Source: Candidatus Kaiserbacteria bacterium | Lineage (GTDB): Bacteria; Patescibacteriota; Minisyncoccia; Phycocordibacterales; UBA918 | Reading direction: 5' to 3' | Assembly: GCA_020428685.1 (NCBI GenBank) | Contig: JAGQMJ010000010.1 | Span: 1 to 33,664 of the forward strand | DNA: 33,664 nt | Part shown: positions 13,256-21,699 of the stretch, piece after piece | Numbering within the stretch: the first letter of the stretch is position 1 | Layout: every line of letters starts with the position of its first letter | Made by a program: the position numbers and the translations under genes | The notes under the pieces: generated by a model | The model's database searches: none | What the model was told of the DNA's origin: nothing | What the model saw: the letters and a program-made list of their open reading frames with translations, nothing else

Positions 13256-15412
13256 TTATTTTGGCCACTTGGCTACCATCAGGATTTCGTGGTCTTTCAT
13301 TTCCGCCGGTAATTCTTGCCAGATTGTCTCAGTCACGAACGGCATGAAAGGGTGAAGCATTTTTAGGGAGGTGGATAGGTAGTGAAGTAGTATTCGTTGT
13401 CGAGAAGCTCTCACTAGCCCTCCCTCTGCCAAGAGAGGTTTTGATTCCTCAAGAACAGTACTGGCAAAGTGGTCCCATACAAAGTGATAAATTTTTTCAG
13501 CTGCCAGGTCAAAGCGGTCTTTTTCCATGTACTGAGTTATTTCTTTGACTGCTGGCACGATAAATTCATCCTCAAATGCTTGGTCTTCAGGCGTATGCTC
13601 GCTGCCAGCTGGGTAGTCATGTGTGTTATCAAGCACAAACCGCGTAATGTTCCAAAGCTTGTTGGCAAATTTCTTGTACGCATTAACCTTGTCCGGATCG
13701 AGATTCATGTCGGTCCCAGGTGCATTGTTAACCATCAGTCCCATTCGCAAAGCATCTGTTCCATATTTTTCTTGAATTTCGCTTGGCGCAATCACATTTC
13801 CTTTACTCTTGCTCATTTTCTTTCCGTGTTTGTCGCGCACCATGCCGTGGAGATACACTTTACTGAACGGAGTTTTGCCAGTTTGATAAATTCCTAGCAT
13901 CACCATGCGTGATACCCAAAAGAAAATAATATCTTTCCCGGTCTCCATGACAGAAGTAGGGTAAAAGTCCTTAAAGTCTTGACTGTCAGGGAAGTCAGTG
14001 ACCGCCAGTGGCCATTGACCAGAAGAGAACCAAGTATCAAACGTGTCAGGATCAGGTTCAACAGCGCTTTGGCATTTAGCACACTCTGTAATACTGTCTT
14101 CTAGGTCAACCATCCCGTGTTGGCACTTGGTGCACACTTTGGCTGGGATTTTGATGCCCCAGGCAATTTGTCGTGATATATTCCAGTCTTCAATTTTAGA
14201 CATCCAGTCACGGAAAATTCGTTCATCCCGGTCAGTGGTAAATGACAGTTCACCAGAATCAACAGCTGCTACCGCTTGTTCCGCTAGTGGCTTCATGTGC
14301 ACAAACCATTGTTCACGAATTTGTGGTTCGATTTCTCGTTCGCATTTATAGCAACACGGGACAGAGTGTTCGTATTTTTCATCAACTTTTACGAGTAGGC
14401 CTTTCTGGTCTAGTTTCTCAACGATTTTTGCACGAGCTTCAGTAATATTCATTCCTGCAAATTCTTCGGCAATCGGGAGTAGTTTTCCGCGCCAGTCGAT
14501 GATTTGTTCGTAATCAAGGTTGTGACGCTTGGCAATATCGAAGTCGACACCCGAGTGCCATGGAGTAATGGTCATTGCTCCTGAACCCATTTCTGGGTCA
14601 CCTGCTTCATCTTTAATTACGGTTGCAGTAATTGGTCCATTAATCCATTCGAGCTCAATCTTTTGACCGTGCTCGTAGTCAGCGTAGCGGGCATCATCTG
14701 GGTGCATGACTACGTATTTGTCTCCGAACTTAGTTTCTGGTCGTGCTGTACCAATGACAAATGGTCCGTATTGGAAATAATAAAATGGGTCTGTGCGTTC
14801 TTTGTAATCAACTTCAAGGTTTGAAAGAGAGGTTTGGTGTTTTGGGCACCAGTTTACAATTCGTGCACCACGGTAAAGTAGACCGTCTTCCTCGAGTTTC
14901 TTAAACGTTTGGTAAACAACATTCACCACCCGTTCATCAAGAGTAAAGAGTAGCCGACTCCAATCGCAAGAAGCCCCCAGCTCCTTGATTTGGTTTATCA
15001 TGAACGCTTTATTCTCTTGAGTGAAATCCCAGATTTCTTTGTAGAGTTCCTCGTCTGTCATTTGGAAACGAGAACGGCCTTCTTTTTGTAGCTTTTTCTC
15101 GTACACTACTTGGGTTTCAAAACCCGCGTGGTCAGCGCCAGGAAACCATACTGTCTTTTTTCCGCGCATGCGCTCAAAACGCATCATAATATCTTGGACG
15201 GTGACAAACAACGCGTGCCCGGCATGAAGAGAGCCGTTAGCGTTTGGTGGAGGCATTACAATCGAAAACTTTTCAGTCCGCTCCCCGGGAAGATTATCGG
15301 GGTTAAAAAACCCTGATTCTTGCCAGAGGGTATATATGTTATCCTCATGGTTTTGAGGGTCGTAGGGGGACAAAAATACTTCGGGGATGTTGGGTTGTTG
15401 TTTTTCTTCCAT
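13256..15412 (-). CDS. valS: Valyl-tRNA synthetase, compact form
   Basis: This 718-aa class I synthetase charges tRNA-Val. The HIGH motif is SLHAGH (His63-His66) after PPPNANG, and KMSKSKGN starts at 532. The CP1 editing domain contains GTARPETKFGD (221-231) and GSGAMTITPWHSGVDF (276-291), where the usual AHD is WHS but the following Asp is kept. A zinc knuckle uses Cys427, 430, 444 and 447. The anticodon-binding domain ends soon after PFVTETIWQEL, so the C-terminal coiled-coil arm of typical 850-950-aa enzymes is missing. Specificity for Val over Ile or Leu is judged from overall pattern. tRNA-Val (GAC) lies at 22697-22769. Confidence 0.95.
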   Translation of the reverse strand: MEEKQQPNIPEVFLSPYDPQNHEDNIYTLWQESGFFNPDNLPGERTEKFSIVMPPPNANGSLHAGHALFVTVQDIMMRFERMRGKKTVWFPGADHAGFETQVVYEKKLQKEGRSRFQMTDEELYKEIWDFTQENKAFMINQIKELGASCDWSRLLFTLDERVVNVVYQTFKKLEEDGLLYRGARIVNWCPKHQTSLSNLEVDYKERTDPFYYFQYGPFVIGTARPETKFGDKYVVMHPDDARYADYEHGQKIELEWINGPITATVIKDEAGDPEMGSGAMTITPWHSGVDFDIAKRHNLDYEQIIDWRGKLLPIAEEFAGMNITEARAKIVEKLDQKGLLVKVDEKYEHSVPCCYKCEREIEPQIREQWFVHMKPLAEQAVAAVDSGELSFTTDRDERIFRDWMSKIEDWNISRQIAWGIKIPAKVCTKCQHGMVDLEDSITECAKCQSAVEPDPDTFDTWFSSGQWPLAVTDFPDSQDFKDFYPTSVMETGKDIIFFWVSRMVMLGIYQTGKTPFSKVYLHGMVRDKHGKKMSKSKGNVIAPSEIQEKYGTDALRMGLMVNNAPGTDMNLDPDKVNAYKKFANKLWNITRFVLDNTHDYPAGSEHTPEDQAFEDEFIVPAVKEITQYMEKDRFDLAAEKIYHFVWDHFASTVLEESKPLLAEGGLVRASRQRILLHYLSTSLKMLHPFMPFVTETIWQELPAEMKDHEILMVAKWPK

Positions 15413-15489
15413 AATTAAAATATCACGCGGTTATAAGGCGATATTAGCACGGAATTACAACGGTTTGAAGCTTTTTATTTTGGTATTGC

Positions 15490-18441
15490 TTAACGCAAAG
15501 CGATAGTTCGATTTTTTGTAAAATTCTGCCACCAAGATTTTACTTTGCTCCAAACACCGGGGGCTTTATCAATCGTTACAGAAGCAGGTTCAGTTGGGTC
15601 GTCGGTAAGATTTTTGTGACTATCGACTTTCTCTGCCGGTCGATTGTTCTGGGACAATATTACTGGCGGATTTTCATTCTTTGGTAGTGCAGGCGGGATG
15701 TTGTTAGTTTCAATAGCTACGTGATTTTGTTGCCGCATCAGATCTTTGAAGATAGCTATTTCTTGCTGCTGTTTCAAAGTGAGTGGGAATTGTTCAGTAT
15801 TGCCGCACATTATTTCGTTGATTTTCTTCTGAGTTGTGTAATACACAAATCCAGAATCTTTTTCTAGTCCCCAAGGACTCAAGACTTCATCTTGATAAAG
15901 TTTCTGAAAACCCCTTACTGCCAGCTCAGTAGCAACGTCAAAAGTACCGTTGATGACAAGGTTGGCGTTTAGGTGTGTGTTCAAGAAAGTTTGTAGTTTG
16001 ATTACTTCAACAAAATTATTGTTTTCTCCGTAGCGCAAGTATTCGGTTAGGTATGGTGTGCAGACGGAGCTTGAAATACCAAGGACTCTTCCTCTTGGTT
16101 CGACTCCCAAGTTTAGTGTGTGGGTAGAAATGTGTGATTCAAAAGGGGATTGATACTTCGTCTTGCGACTACCGTGAAATCCGACCAGCTGAGCGTGATT
16201 TTGGTAGGTGCCGGTTGCCATGCTTGATTCAAATTCCAGACTATAGGTGATAGTGATAGTTTCCCAGTTTTTTATTTCTCCTAGAGGCCAGGTTTGTTCT
16301 TGGATAATTTCGCCAGCGGTATTTTCTAGGTAGTCAGTCAGGAGGGCATCATAGAGCTGGCCCCCGTGATTGAAAAGTTTGATGGTGTAGTCGACAACGT
16401 CTCCTGGTTGAGCGTAGTCACGATTGGCTGTTTTTTCAATCGTAAAGTTGGCAGGGAAAGTGGAGCGAGTTGAGTTTGATTCCTCGGGTTTTTCGCCAAC
16501 ATAAATGGTCACTATTTCTTCATTGTCAGAAAAATCAGCGTCAGTCTGAGTGCTCCTAACTCGGCTGGTGAGAGGGATTGCAGAGACTGTATTGCGGTCC
16601 AAAGCGTTAGAAACCACGGCGGTGTAAGAAAACTCTCGAGTTTCTTTTGCTGCAATATCTCCAATCTCCCATAAATTGCTGTTGGTAGAAGTTGATAGAG
16701 GAGAATTGCTTTGAAAATCTAAAGCGTTATTTTCAAATATATTTTCTAAGGTCACGTCTGACGCCACGGAGTCTCCTTGATTGAATACGGTGTAGGTGTA
16801 GGTGACCATGGAGCCAGGCATAATGGGGCTGTCTGGCGATGATGCACTTACGCCGAGCCAAAGATTTGATTGACCGAAGCTGAGATTGCCGCTCCAATTG
16901 CCGTAAATATTAAATATCATATTCGACCAGTTGCTGCCGATGACGTTGGTGTTGGCTATGTTTAGGACTGAGCTGTTGGCGTAGCTATTGCCTGTGCTTA
17001 TGCTTGAATTGTCCCCGCTAGCTTTGTTGTCTCCGCTCAAAGCAAAGACTTTGACGTTATTATTTATGACTGCTTTGTTTGAAGTGGTTTGATTTAAGTT
17101 TGTAGACGAGGTTTGTCCGCTGCTTTGGCTGCTAGATATAATCTCGATTCCTTGGTCGGTTTCTCTCCAGCTTAGTCCAGCTGGTAGGCCGGTGATGGAT
17201 CCACTCCAGTCACCGTGTACTCGTATCAGCATACTAAAGGAGCCGCCGCCGATAATATTTTGGTTGACGGTGTTGGTGACTGAGCTGTCCGCATAATTAT
17301 TGCCGGTATTGATAGAGGTGTTGTCGCCAGATGCTTGGTTGTTGCCGCTGTCGGCTGTGGTCTCTAGGGTATTGCTTATGTTTGCTTCGTTATCAATATC
17401 TAGATTTAGGTTGGTGGCAGGCGCCGCTTTTGTGATTAAATTATTAAAGAATGAACTATTGGGTAAAACTATGTCTCCAGCAAAATCTGAGAAATTGTTA
17501 AATACCAGGAGTAAATAATTTGAGTCAGTGATGTTCGTGTTAGCGACATTGATTATATTGGCTGAAGCGTAAGTGTCGCCGGTCGAAATGTTGGCTGTAC
17601 CAGTCGCGCTATTGTTGCCGCTCGTGGCTTTGACTGTGATGTTGTTTTCGATGGTTGCGGTGTTGTCTGTATCTACAAAGGTGTTAGCGTTGTTGCAGCT
17701 TGAAAGGGAGCAGCTGTCGGTTGATTGGGAGGTGTTGAATTGATTGTATGCCAAGTCAAAATCAGAGCGCAGGTCAAAATTTTCGTAACCAAGAGTACTG
17801 TTTACGAATTTAATAAGCCCAGCTGAGTTTACGATATTTGTATTTACTACATTTAAAACATCAGTGTAGGCAACTGCCTGACCAGTATTGATGGTCACAT
17901 TTCCGGCTGAGGCTTGATTGTCTCCGGTAGAGGCTGTTGTGGTGGCGTTTGTGCTACTGGTAGCTGTGTTGCTGGCGTGAATTGCGAGAGTGTCAGGATT
18001 TGGGGAGGTGGTGGCTGAAGAGCTGCTGGTTGAAGCAGTCGTATCTTGTCCGGCAATACCAGATTCTTCGTTAGAATCAACAGCCTCAGAACTGCTGGCA
18101 GATTTGCTTGTTTCTATATCGTTGGAATTGATTTCATTTTTTATATCAAGACCGGCTACGGCATCGCCAGTATCTATGGTGGTAGTTCCAGTATTTGCCG
18201 CTTCATTGGATTGGGTTTGAGTAGATTGGTCTTCGCTTTCATCTTCCGGTTCTTCTTCTGGTCCGCTTACTACTTCTACAACAGCCTCAATAATTTCTGC
18301 TGTTTCGTTTGCAGTCTGTTCCTCTGTGTTTTCCGTCATACCAAAAACAATAGTAGGCGTTATGATTTGCAGGATTAATAACCCTGCTACAGCTTGGGCA
18401 GTGATTATGGTCCAAATTTTGTTATTTAAGTAGCGAAACAT
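15490..18441 (-). CDS. Large repeat-containing cell-surface protein with DUF11 and peptidoglycan-binding domains
   Basis: This 983-aa secreted protein has an N-terminal hydrophobic signal/anchor (about 10-34) and an acidic Ser/Thr-rich linker. Four full repeats follow at about 157-207, 256-305, 348-397 and 448-502, with a fragment at 77-105. Each has the pattern N-x-A...SG(D/N)N-x-A(S/T)G...I-(N/S)TG-(x4)-A-(x3)-V-x-N-x-x-N-x-N. Two DUF11-like beta domains follow (about 530-648 and 664-775), then a PG_binding_1-like module (about 793-879) with flanking Cys, and a basic tail. The repeats probably form extended beta structure and the PG module ties the protein to the wall. It is translated with a 20-nt overlap after the gene at 18422. 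Function is unknown; adhesion or S-layer-like surface display is likely. Confidence 0.85.
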   Translation of the reverse strand: MFRYLNNKIWTIITAQAVAGLLILQIITPTIVFGMTENTEEQTANETAEIIEAVVEVVSGPEEEPEDESEDQSTQTQSNEAANTGTTTIDTGDAVAGLDIKNEINSNDIETSKSASSSEAVDSNEESGIAGQDTTASTSSSSATTSPNPDTLAIHASNTATSSTNATTTASTGDNQASAGNVTINTGQAVAYTDVLNVVNTNIVNSAGLIKFVNSTLGYENFDLRSDFDLAYNQFNTSQSTDSCSLSSCNNANTFVDTDNTATIENNITVKATSGNNSATGTANISTGDTYASANIINVANTNITDSNYLLLVFNNFSDFAGDIVLPNSSFFNNLITKAAPATNLNLDIDNEANISNTLETTADSGNNQASGDNTSINTGNNYADSSVTNTVNQNIIGGGSFSMLIRVHGDWSGSITGLPAGLSWRETDQGIEIISSSQSSGQTSSTNLNQTTSNKAVINNNVKVFALSGDNKASGDNSSISTGNSYANSSVLNIANTNVIGSNWSNMIFNIYGNWSGNLSFGQSNLWLGVSASSPDSPIMPGSMVTYTYTVFNQGDSVASDVTLENIFENNALDFQSNSPLSTSTNSNLWEIGDIAAKETREFSYTAVVSNALDRNTVSAIPLTSRVRSTQTDADFSDNEEIVTIYVGEKPEESNSTRSTFPANFTIEKTANRDYAQPGDVVDYTIKLFNHGGQLYDALLTDYLENTAGEIIQEQTWPLGEIKNWETITITYSLEFESSMATGTYQNHAQLVGFHGSRKTKYQSPFESHISTHTLNLGVEPRGRVLGISSSVCTPYLTEYLRYGENNNFVEVIKLQTFLNTHLNANLVINGTFDVATELAVRGFQKLYQDEVLSPWGLEKDSGFVYYTTQKKINEIMCGNTEQFPLTLKQQQEIAIFKDLMRQQNHVAIETNNIPPALPKNENPPVILSQNNRPAEKVDSHKNLTDDPTEPASVTIDKAPGVWSKVKSWWQNFTKNRTIALR

Positions 18442-18793
18442 AAAGTGAAATTAGAACTTCTAATCTTTTTATCAGCGTCTTTAATTGCTCGTTGGTAAGC
18501 TCTCTTTGTGTCGTGGTTGAGTGTTGTGTCGAGGTGGTAGAGGTTTGGAAATTTGAAGAGTAATAAATCGCTTCAGAACTAGTAGTGGACCAGTTCTCAA
18601 CAACCTCTCCATTTATAATTGTTTGAACTGATGCGTGACTCTGCCCGCCAGAACTATTGGCGCTTATGTTTACCGAGTTTGTGACGACGGTTTCTGCCTG
18701 AGTGAAGGTTGGATTGATTATAAGAAATACCAATAATCCGACTAGGATGGTTTTTAAATTATCAAATCTTTTTTTGTAAAAATTTGTGATCAT
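18422..18793 (-). CDS. Small secreted protein sharing the surface-repeat motif
   Basis: A 123-aa protein from the ATG at 18793, which has GAGGG 8 nt upstream; a longer frame to 18868 would run through a hairpin. A signal peptide (KKRFDNLKTILVGLLVFLII...TQAE, about 6-33) precedes VNISANSSGGQSHASVQTIING, half of the repeat unit seen in its two neighbours. A Ser/Thr-rich stretch and an amphipathic C-terminal helix (ELTNEQLKTLIKRLEVLISLY) follow. It overlaps the large surface protein gene by 20 nt, so the products are probably made together and may interact. No known family. Confidence 0.75.
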   Translation of the reverse strand: MITNFYKKRFDNLKTILVGLLVFLIINPTFTQAETVVTNSVNISANSSGGQSHASVQTIINGEVVENWSTTSSEAIYYSSNFQTSTTSTQHSTTTQRELTNEQLKTLIKRLEVLISLYVSLLK

Positions 18794-18805
18794 ATATTTC
18801 CCTCG

Positions 18806-18838
18806 CTCAGGCCTCGTCATGAAATGACTAGTCCTGAG
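18806..18838 (-). terminator. Intercistronic hairpin in the surface-protein operon
   Basis: CTCAGG ... CCTGAG closes an inner imperfect stem (GTCAT/ATGAC). No U-tract follows on the minus strand, so it is more likely an mRNA-stability or partial attenuation element than a full terminator. It lies between the Gly-rich gene and the 123-aa gene. Confidence 0.45.
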
Positions 18839-18877
18839 TGGAGGGAGGGACAGAGTCCCTTCCACCACGCTGTCACA

Positions 18878-19645
18878 TTAAGCGTCCACCTCAACTTCGT
18901 CTTCATCGTCGCCATTTCCGACTCGGACTACGTTTCGGTTTACTATATTGGTAACCATTCCGTCAGCTCCGGCTGCACCGGTGCGGATTGTGCCGCCAGT
19001 ACCTCCAGAACCACCGTTGCCTCCATTACCACCATTGCCACCCTGGTTCATCCAGAACCAGGCAAGCCATGACCTACTACCTAGTGCATCGCCACCTGCA
19101 CCAGCTCCGGCACCTTTACCGCCATCAACTGTGTTGCGTCCGGTGTTGGCATCAACATCTAGTGTTGTGCCGACTCTAGCTGTATTGCTAGTGTCTACAC
19201 GCATTAGAGTACTATCGCCACTAAAGTGGAAGAATCGTGAGAATCTATCCATCTCGTCATCATCGTCGCAGCCGCAACCTTCGAAGGTTACATTGTTACG
19301 ATTGACGTCATTTTGAACAGTACCAATAGCGGTAGCGTTGCCAGACGTGACGCTGCCAGCATCTCCACCGTTGCCGCCATTACCACCACGACCAGCGGTG
19401 CCTCGAGTCGCATTGCCACCGTCGCCACCATGGCCTGAGCCGCCTCCGTCAGCGTGGTTGCCGCCAGAGTTGGCGTTTACTGATACGTTGTTGGTGACAG
19501 TACCGTTGTTGCTGGTTCTTACTACAGTACGGTCATCGTCCCCACCCATAAAAGCGGCGGCTTGAAATGTATAAAGACTAAAAGTGCTGGCGGCCAATAC
19601 TCCGGCCAAAGTAACAGCCGACAATTTTGAAATTGTTTTTGACAT
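18878..19645 (-). CDS. Secreted glycine-rich repeat protein
   Basis: A 255-aa protein with a signal peptide (residues 1-31, ending FQAAAF). Two Gly-rich blocks (about 66-93, with GGNGGNGGDAG, and 201-226, with GGNGGNGGNGGSGG) recall PGRS-like or polyglycine-helix regions. Around them are the same motifs as in the large neighbour: VTNNVSVNANSGGNHADGG, SGNATAIGTVQNDVNRN and VDANTGRNTVDGG. The middle has CGCDDDDEMD and the C-terminus is strongly acidic, which could bind Ca2+. It is the first gene of the operon, behind a leader of about 290 nt. AGGAGG lies 15 nt before the ATG, an unusually long spacing. Surface role inferred; no named family. Confidence 0.75.
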   Translation of the reverse strand: MSKTISKLSAVTLAGVLAASTFSLYTFQAAAFMGGDDDRTVVRTSNNGTVTNNVSVNANSGGNHADGGGSGHGGDGGNATRGTAGRGGNGGNGGDAGSVTSGNATAIGTVQNDVNRNNVTFEGCGCDDDDEMDRFSRFFHFSGDSTLMRVDTSNTARVGTTLDVDANTGRNTVDGGKGAGAGAGGDALGSRSWLAWFWMNQGGNGGNGGNGGSGGTGGTIRTGAAGADGMVTNIVNRNVVRVGNGDDEDEVEVDA

Positions 19646-19934
19646 AAATATTTTTTATTACCTCCTGATAACTGTTAAACCCTGTTCTTGTCTTCAAATT
19701 GAGGCAAGGAACAAATGGTGAACGTTACATCCCGGTATCGTTCACGGATTGGCATAGAATTATTGTCCCTGACAATCTGTGAAAGCTACAGAGTACTGGG
19801 CGCGGGTATGAAGTACGATAATAAAAAACTACGTAAAAACGTAGTTGAGAAACTGTGTGATTGTGACAGTGTTGAATTGTAGTGGAGAGAGAATTGAATC
19901 ATAAGAAAATACTATGACTCGTTTCCCCGACGAG
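19646..19934 (-). ncRNA. Long structured 5' leader of the surface-protein operon
   Basis: From the predicted start near 19934 to the ATG at 19645 there is no ORF but several stems on the minus strand: GGCTCG/CGAGTC near the 5' end, the attenuator-like hairpin 19827-19846, ATTGTC/GACAAT, and GTGAACG/CGTTCAC around a 14-nt loop. A leader this long is exceptional in a window where most mRNAs look leaderless. I cannot match it to a known riboswitch class. Confidence 0.5.
19827..19846 (-). terminator. Attenuator-like hairpin in the operon leader
   Basis: AACTACG/CGTAGTT (7 bp) with a 6-nt loop is followed on the minus strand by six T residues, the form of an intrinsic terminator. It lies about 90 nt after the start site and 180 nt before the first gene. 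Confidence 0.55.
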
Positions 19935-19940
19935 CCAATA

Positions 19941-19968
19941 ATTATATTCCTGTCATTCTAGATGTCAA
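19941..19968 (-). promoter_or_regulatory. Near-consensus promoter of the surface-protein operon
   Basis: On the minus strand TTGACA (19963-19968) and TATAAT (19941-19946) are separated by 16 bp. Both hexamers match the sigma-70 consensus exactly, the best promoter in the window, implying strong expression. Confidence 0.8.
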
Positions 19969-20004
19969 ATTTTTGTATTTTAATTTATATACAAAAAAGA
20001 AAAA

Positions 20005-20076
20005 CCCACCAAGGATCAGTTCACAGGGGAAAGCATCTTATGTTTAGTGAATGCTTGTGGACTGACCCTTGGTGGG
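20005..20076 (-). terminator. Long-stem terminator of tsaD
   Basis: CCCACCAAGG/CCTTGGTGGG forms the base, continued by TCAGT/ACTGA and CACA/TGTG with small mismatches and an inner AGCAT/ATGCT. TTTTTC follows on the minus strand. It lies about 80 nt past the tsaD stop. Confidence 0.75.
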
Positions 20077-20154
20077 CTCTTGAGCTTGAGTCGCTTTGAA
20101 TTAACTCGAATAAGTAATTTCTTTATAGCTCTTATTTTGTTTGAATGCAAGTGC

Positions 20155-21330
20155 TTATGCCAAAGAGCGGTTGCCGTCGGCACGGATGATGTCGGTTGAG
20201 TTGGGTGCAAAAGCGCTGGCAGCTCTGGCGTGACCAGCTAGAGCGATCATGATGCTGTTGTCGGTTGATAGACCGCGGCGGGGAAAGTAAGAGGTGACAT
20301 CTTCATGCGAGGTTAAGAGTGTAGCTTCAAACATTCTTTTTATGTGTTGGTTGGCACTTACGCCGCCGCCGACAATTAGGGTTTTAGCTCCGTATTCATC
20401 GATGGCCGCTAGAGTTTTTTTGAGCAAGACAGTAGTGACGGCGTCTTCAAAATCCCTAGCGACAGCAAGCACTTCGTCTTCGGTTAGGGATTTGTTTTGG
20501 ACTGCATAACGAACGGCGGTTTTGAGGCCCGAAAAAGAAAAGTCCAAATCGCCCGAGTGCAACATCGGCGCCGGTAGCTTCGCATATTCTGGCAGTTTTC
20601 TTTTTCGGGCCTCCTCAGCTTTCCCAGCTACAACCGGCCCACCTGGATAAGGAATATCCAGTAGTCTGGCGACTTTGTCGTATGCTTCGCCAACCGCGTC
20701 ATCACGGGTCTGGCCAATTTTTTCGTACTTGCCCCAATCGCGCATCAATATCAATTCAGTATGACCGCCGGAAATCAGAAGTGATATAGCAGGGAAAGGT
20801 ATTGGGGTAAGCTGGTCATCGAGCTCGGCATCATAGATACTGGCTAGTACGTGTCCTTCCATGTGATTGACGGGAACGATTGGTGTATTCCATAGCAGCG
20901 CTAGCGCTCGCGCAAAATTCACTCCGACCCAAAGCGCCGGCTCTAGTCCCGGTCCGCTAGTGACTGCAATCAAATCAATCTCCTGCGCTCCGTGTTCTGT
21001 ATGAAAAGTAAGTAGCTGGTCGGCAAGACCTGGTTCACGTTCGAGAAGCTTTTTAATTTGTTCAGCTAGTGCAGTGTCGATTTCTGGAGTGTAAGTCTTG
21101 TCTGTACAGTCTGCTTCGCTGATTACTTTTTCTAGCAATGGGACAATAGTGGCAGCGTGTTCACGCTTGGCGATAGCAGGGAAAACACCGCCATACTCTC
21201 TATGTATATCAATCTGAGACCACAAAGCATCGCCAAGTATTTCGTAGGTGGCGGAAGGGAATTCTCCCTTAGCTTCGATTAAGCTAACGGCTGTTTCGTC
21301 GCAAGAGGTTTCGATGGATAAGATTTTCAT
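20155..21330 (-). CDS. tsaD: tRNA N6-adenosine threonylcarbamoyltransferase TsaD
   Basis: The 391-aa product begins MKILSIETSCDET, the TsaD/Kae1 ATPase signature, has the iron-binding HxxxH as HMEGH near residue 169, and the phosphate loop ISGGHTELIL. It completes t6A37 formation on ANN-decoding tRNAs with TsaB/TsaE, which are not in this window. About 40 residues (roughly 84-123, charged, helical) are inserted before the strand IDLIAVTSGPGLEPALW, compared with typical 335-345-aa enzymes. The ATG at 21330 is chosen because TTGCAA-17 bp-TATAGT ends 6 nt before it, making a leaderless message; a start 15 nt further up would lie within the promoter. Confidence 0.95.
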   Translation of the reverse strand: MKILSIETSCDETAVSLIEAKGEFPSATYEILGDALWSQIDIHREYGGVFPAIAKREHAATIVPLLEKVISEADCTDKTYTPEIDTALAEQIKKLLEREPGLADQLLTFHTEHGAQEIDLIAVTSGPGLEPALWVGVNFARALALLWNTPIVPVNHMEGHVLASIYDAELDDQLTPIPFPAISLLISGGHTELILMRDWGKYEKIGQTRDDAVGEAYDKVARLLDIPYPGGPVVAGKAEEARKRKLPEYAKLPAPMLHSGDLDFSFSGLKTAVRYAVQNKSLTEDEVLAVARDFEDAVTTVLLKKTLAAIDEYGAKTLIVGGGVSANQHIKRMFEATLLTSHEDVTSYFPRRGLSTDNSIMIALAGHARAASAFAPNSTDIIRADGNRSLA

Positions 21331-21336
21331 GTCAGT

Positions 21337-21365
21337 ACTATACAAAAGACATTGCCAAATTGCAA
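21337..21365 (-). promoter_or_regulatory. Promoter of tsaD (leaderless)
   Basis: Minus-strand TTGCAA and TATAGT with a 17-bp spacer; the -10 box ends 6 nt before the ATG. Confidence 0.65.
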
Positions 21366-21408
21366 AAATGTGGTATTTTCTTGGCAGTAATTTGGGGAGG
21401 CGAAAGGA

Positions 21409-21648
21409 ATGCCAAATAAAAATCGCTACTTTACGCTTGATGAGCTGGGTAGATGGTTGATTTTCCCAGTCACATTAATCGGTCTTTTGTTCTTATTCGT
21501 CTGGTCATTTCCGTGGCCGGCCGCCGTAAAATGCTTTTTCATGGGTCATATCTGGCCTGAGAATCCTGATGTAAAGCCAGGGAAATGCAAGGGGAGGTGT
21601 GTACGGTGTGGCATAAAATATTATCAAGAGGATGATCGTAGGGGGTAA
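21409..21648 (+). CDS. Membrane protein with DUF1660-like zinc-binding tail
   Basis: A 79-aa protein with one transmembrane helix (about 17-36) and then KCFFMGHIWPE...CKGRCVRCG, in which a Cys/His pair and a later CxxC resemble the short zinc-binding DUF1660 proteins known mostly from phages. The 5' region GGGAGGCGAAAGGA supplies a good Shine-Dalgarno just before the ATG, unlike most neighbours. A terminator follows immediately, so it is monocistronic. It lies between divergent tsaD and MYG1. The function is unknown; zinc binding is inferred. Confidence 0.7.
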   Translation: MPNKNRYFTLDELGRWLIFPVTLIGLLFLFVWSFPWPAAVKCFFMGHIWPENPDVKPGKCKGRCVRCGIKYYQEDDRRG

Positions 21649-21649
21649 G

Positions 21650-21680
21650 GGCTGGCAGTTGTGTACTGTCCAGCCTTTTT
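21650..21680 (+). terminator. Terminator after the DUF1660-like gene
   Basis: GGCTGG(CAGT)/(ACTG)CCAGCC with a one-base bulge and a short loop, followed by a T-run. Confidence 0.8.
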
Positions 21681-21699
21681 TATATAATAGTGGGTTATT

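Noticed and set aside
15490-18441. CRISPR or DNA-level tandem repeats in the large surface gene
   Set aside because: The periodicity is at the protein level with diverged codons; no short identical repeats with unique spacers occur here or elsewhere in the window.
18948-19565. Proline-rich ORFs opposite the glycine-rich gene
   Set aside because: They are the antisense reading of Gly codons (GGN gives NCC); no start signals, and the minus strand has promoter, signal peptide and repeats.
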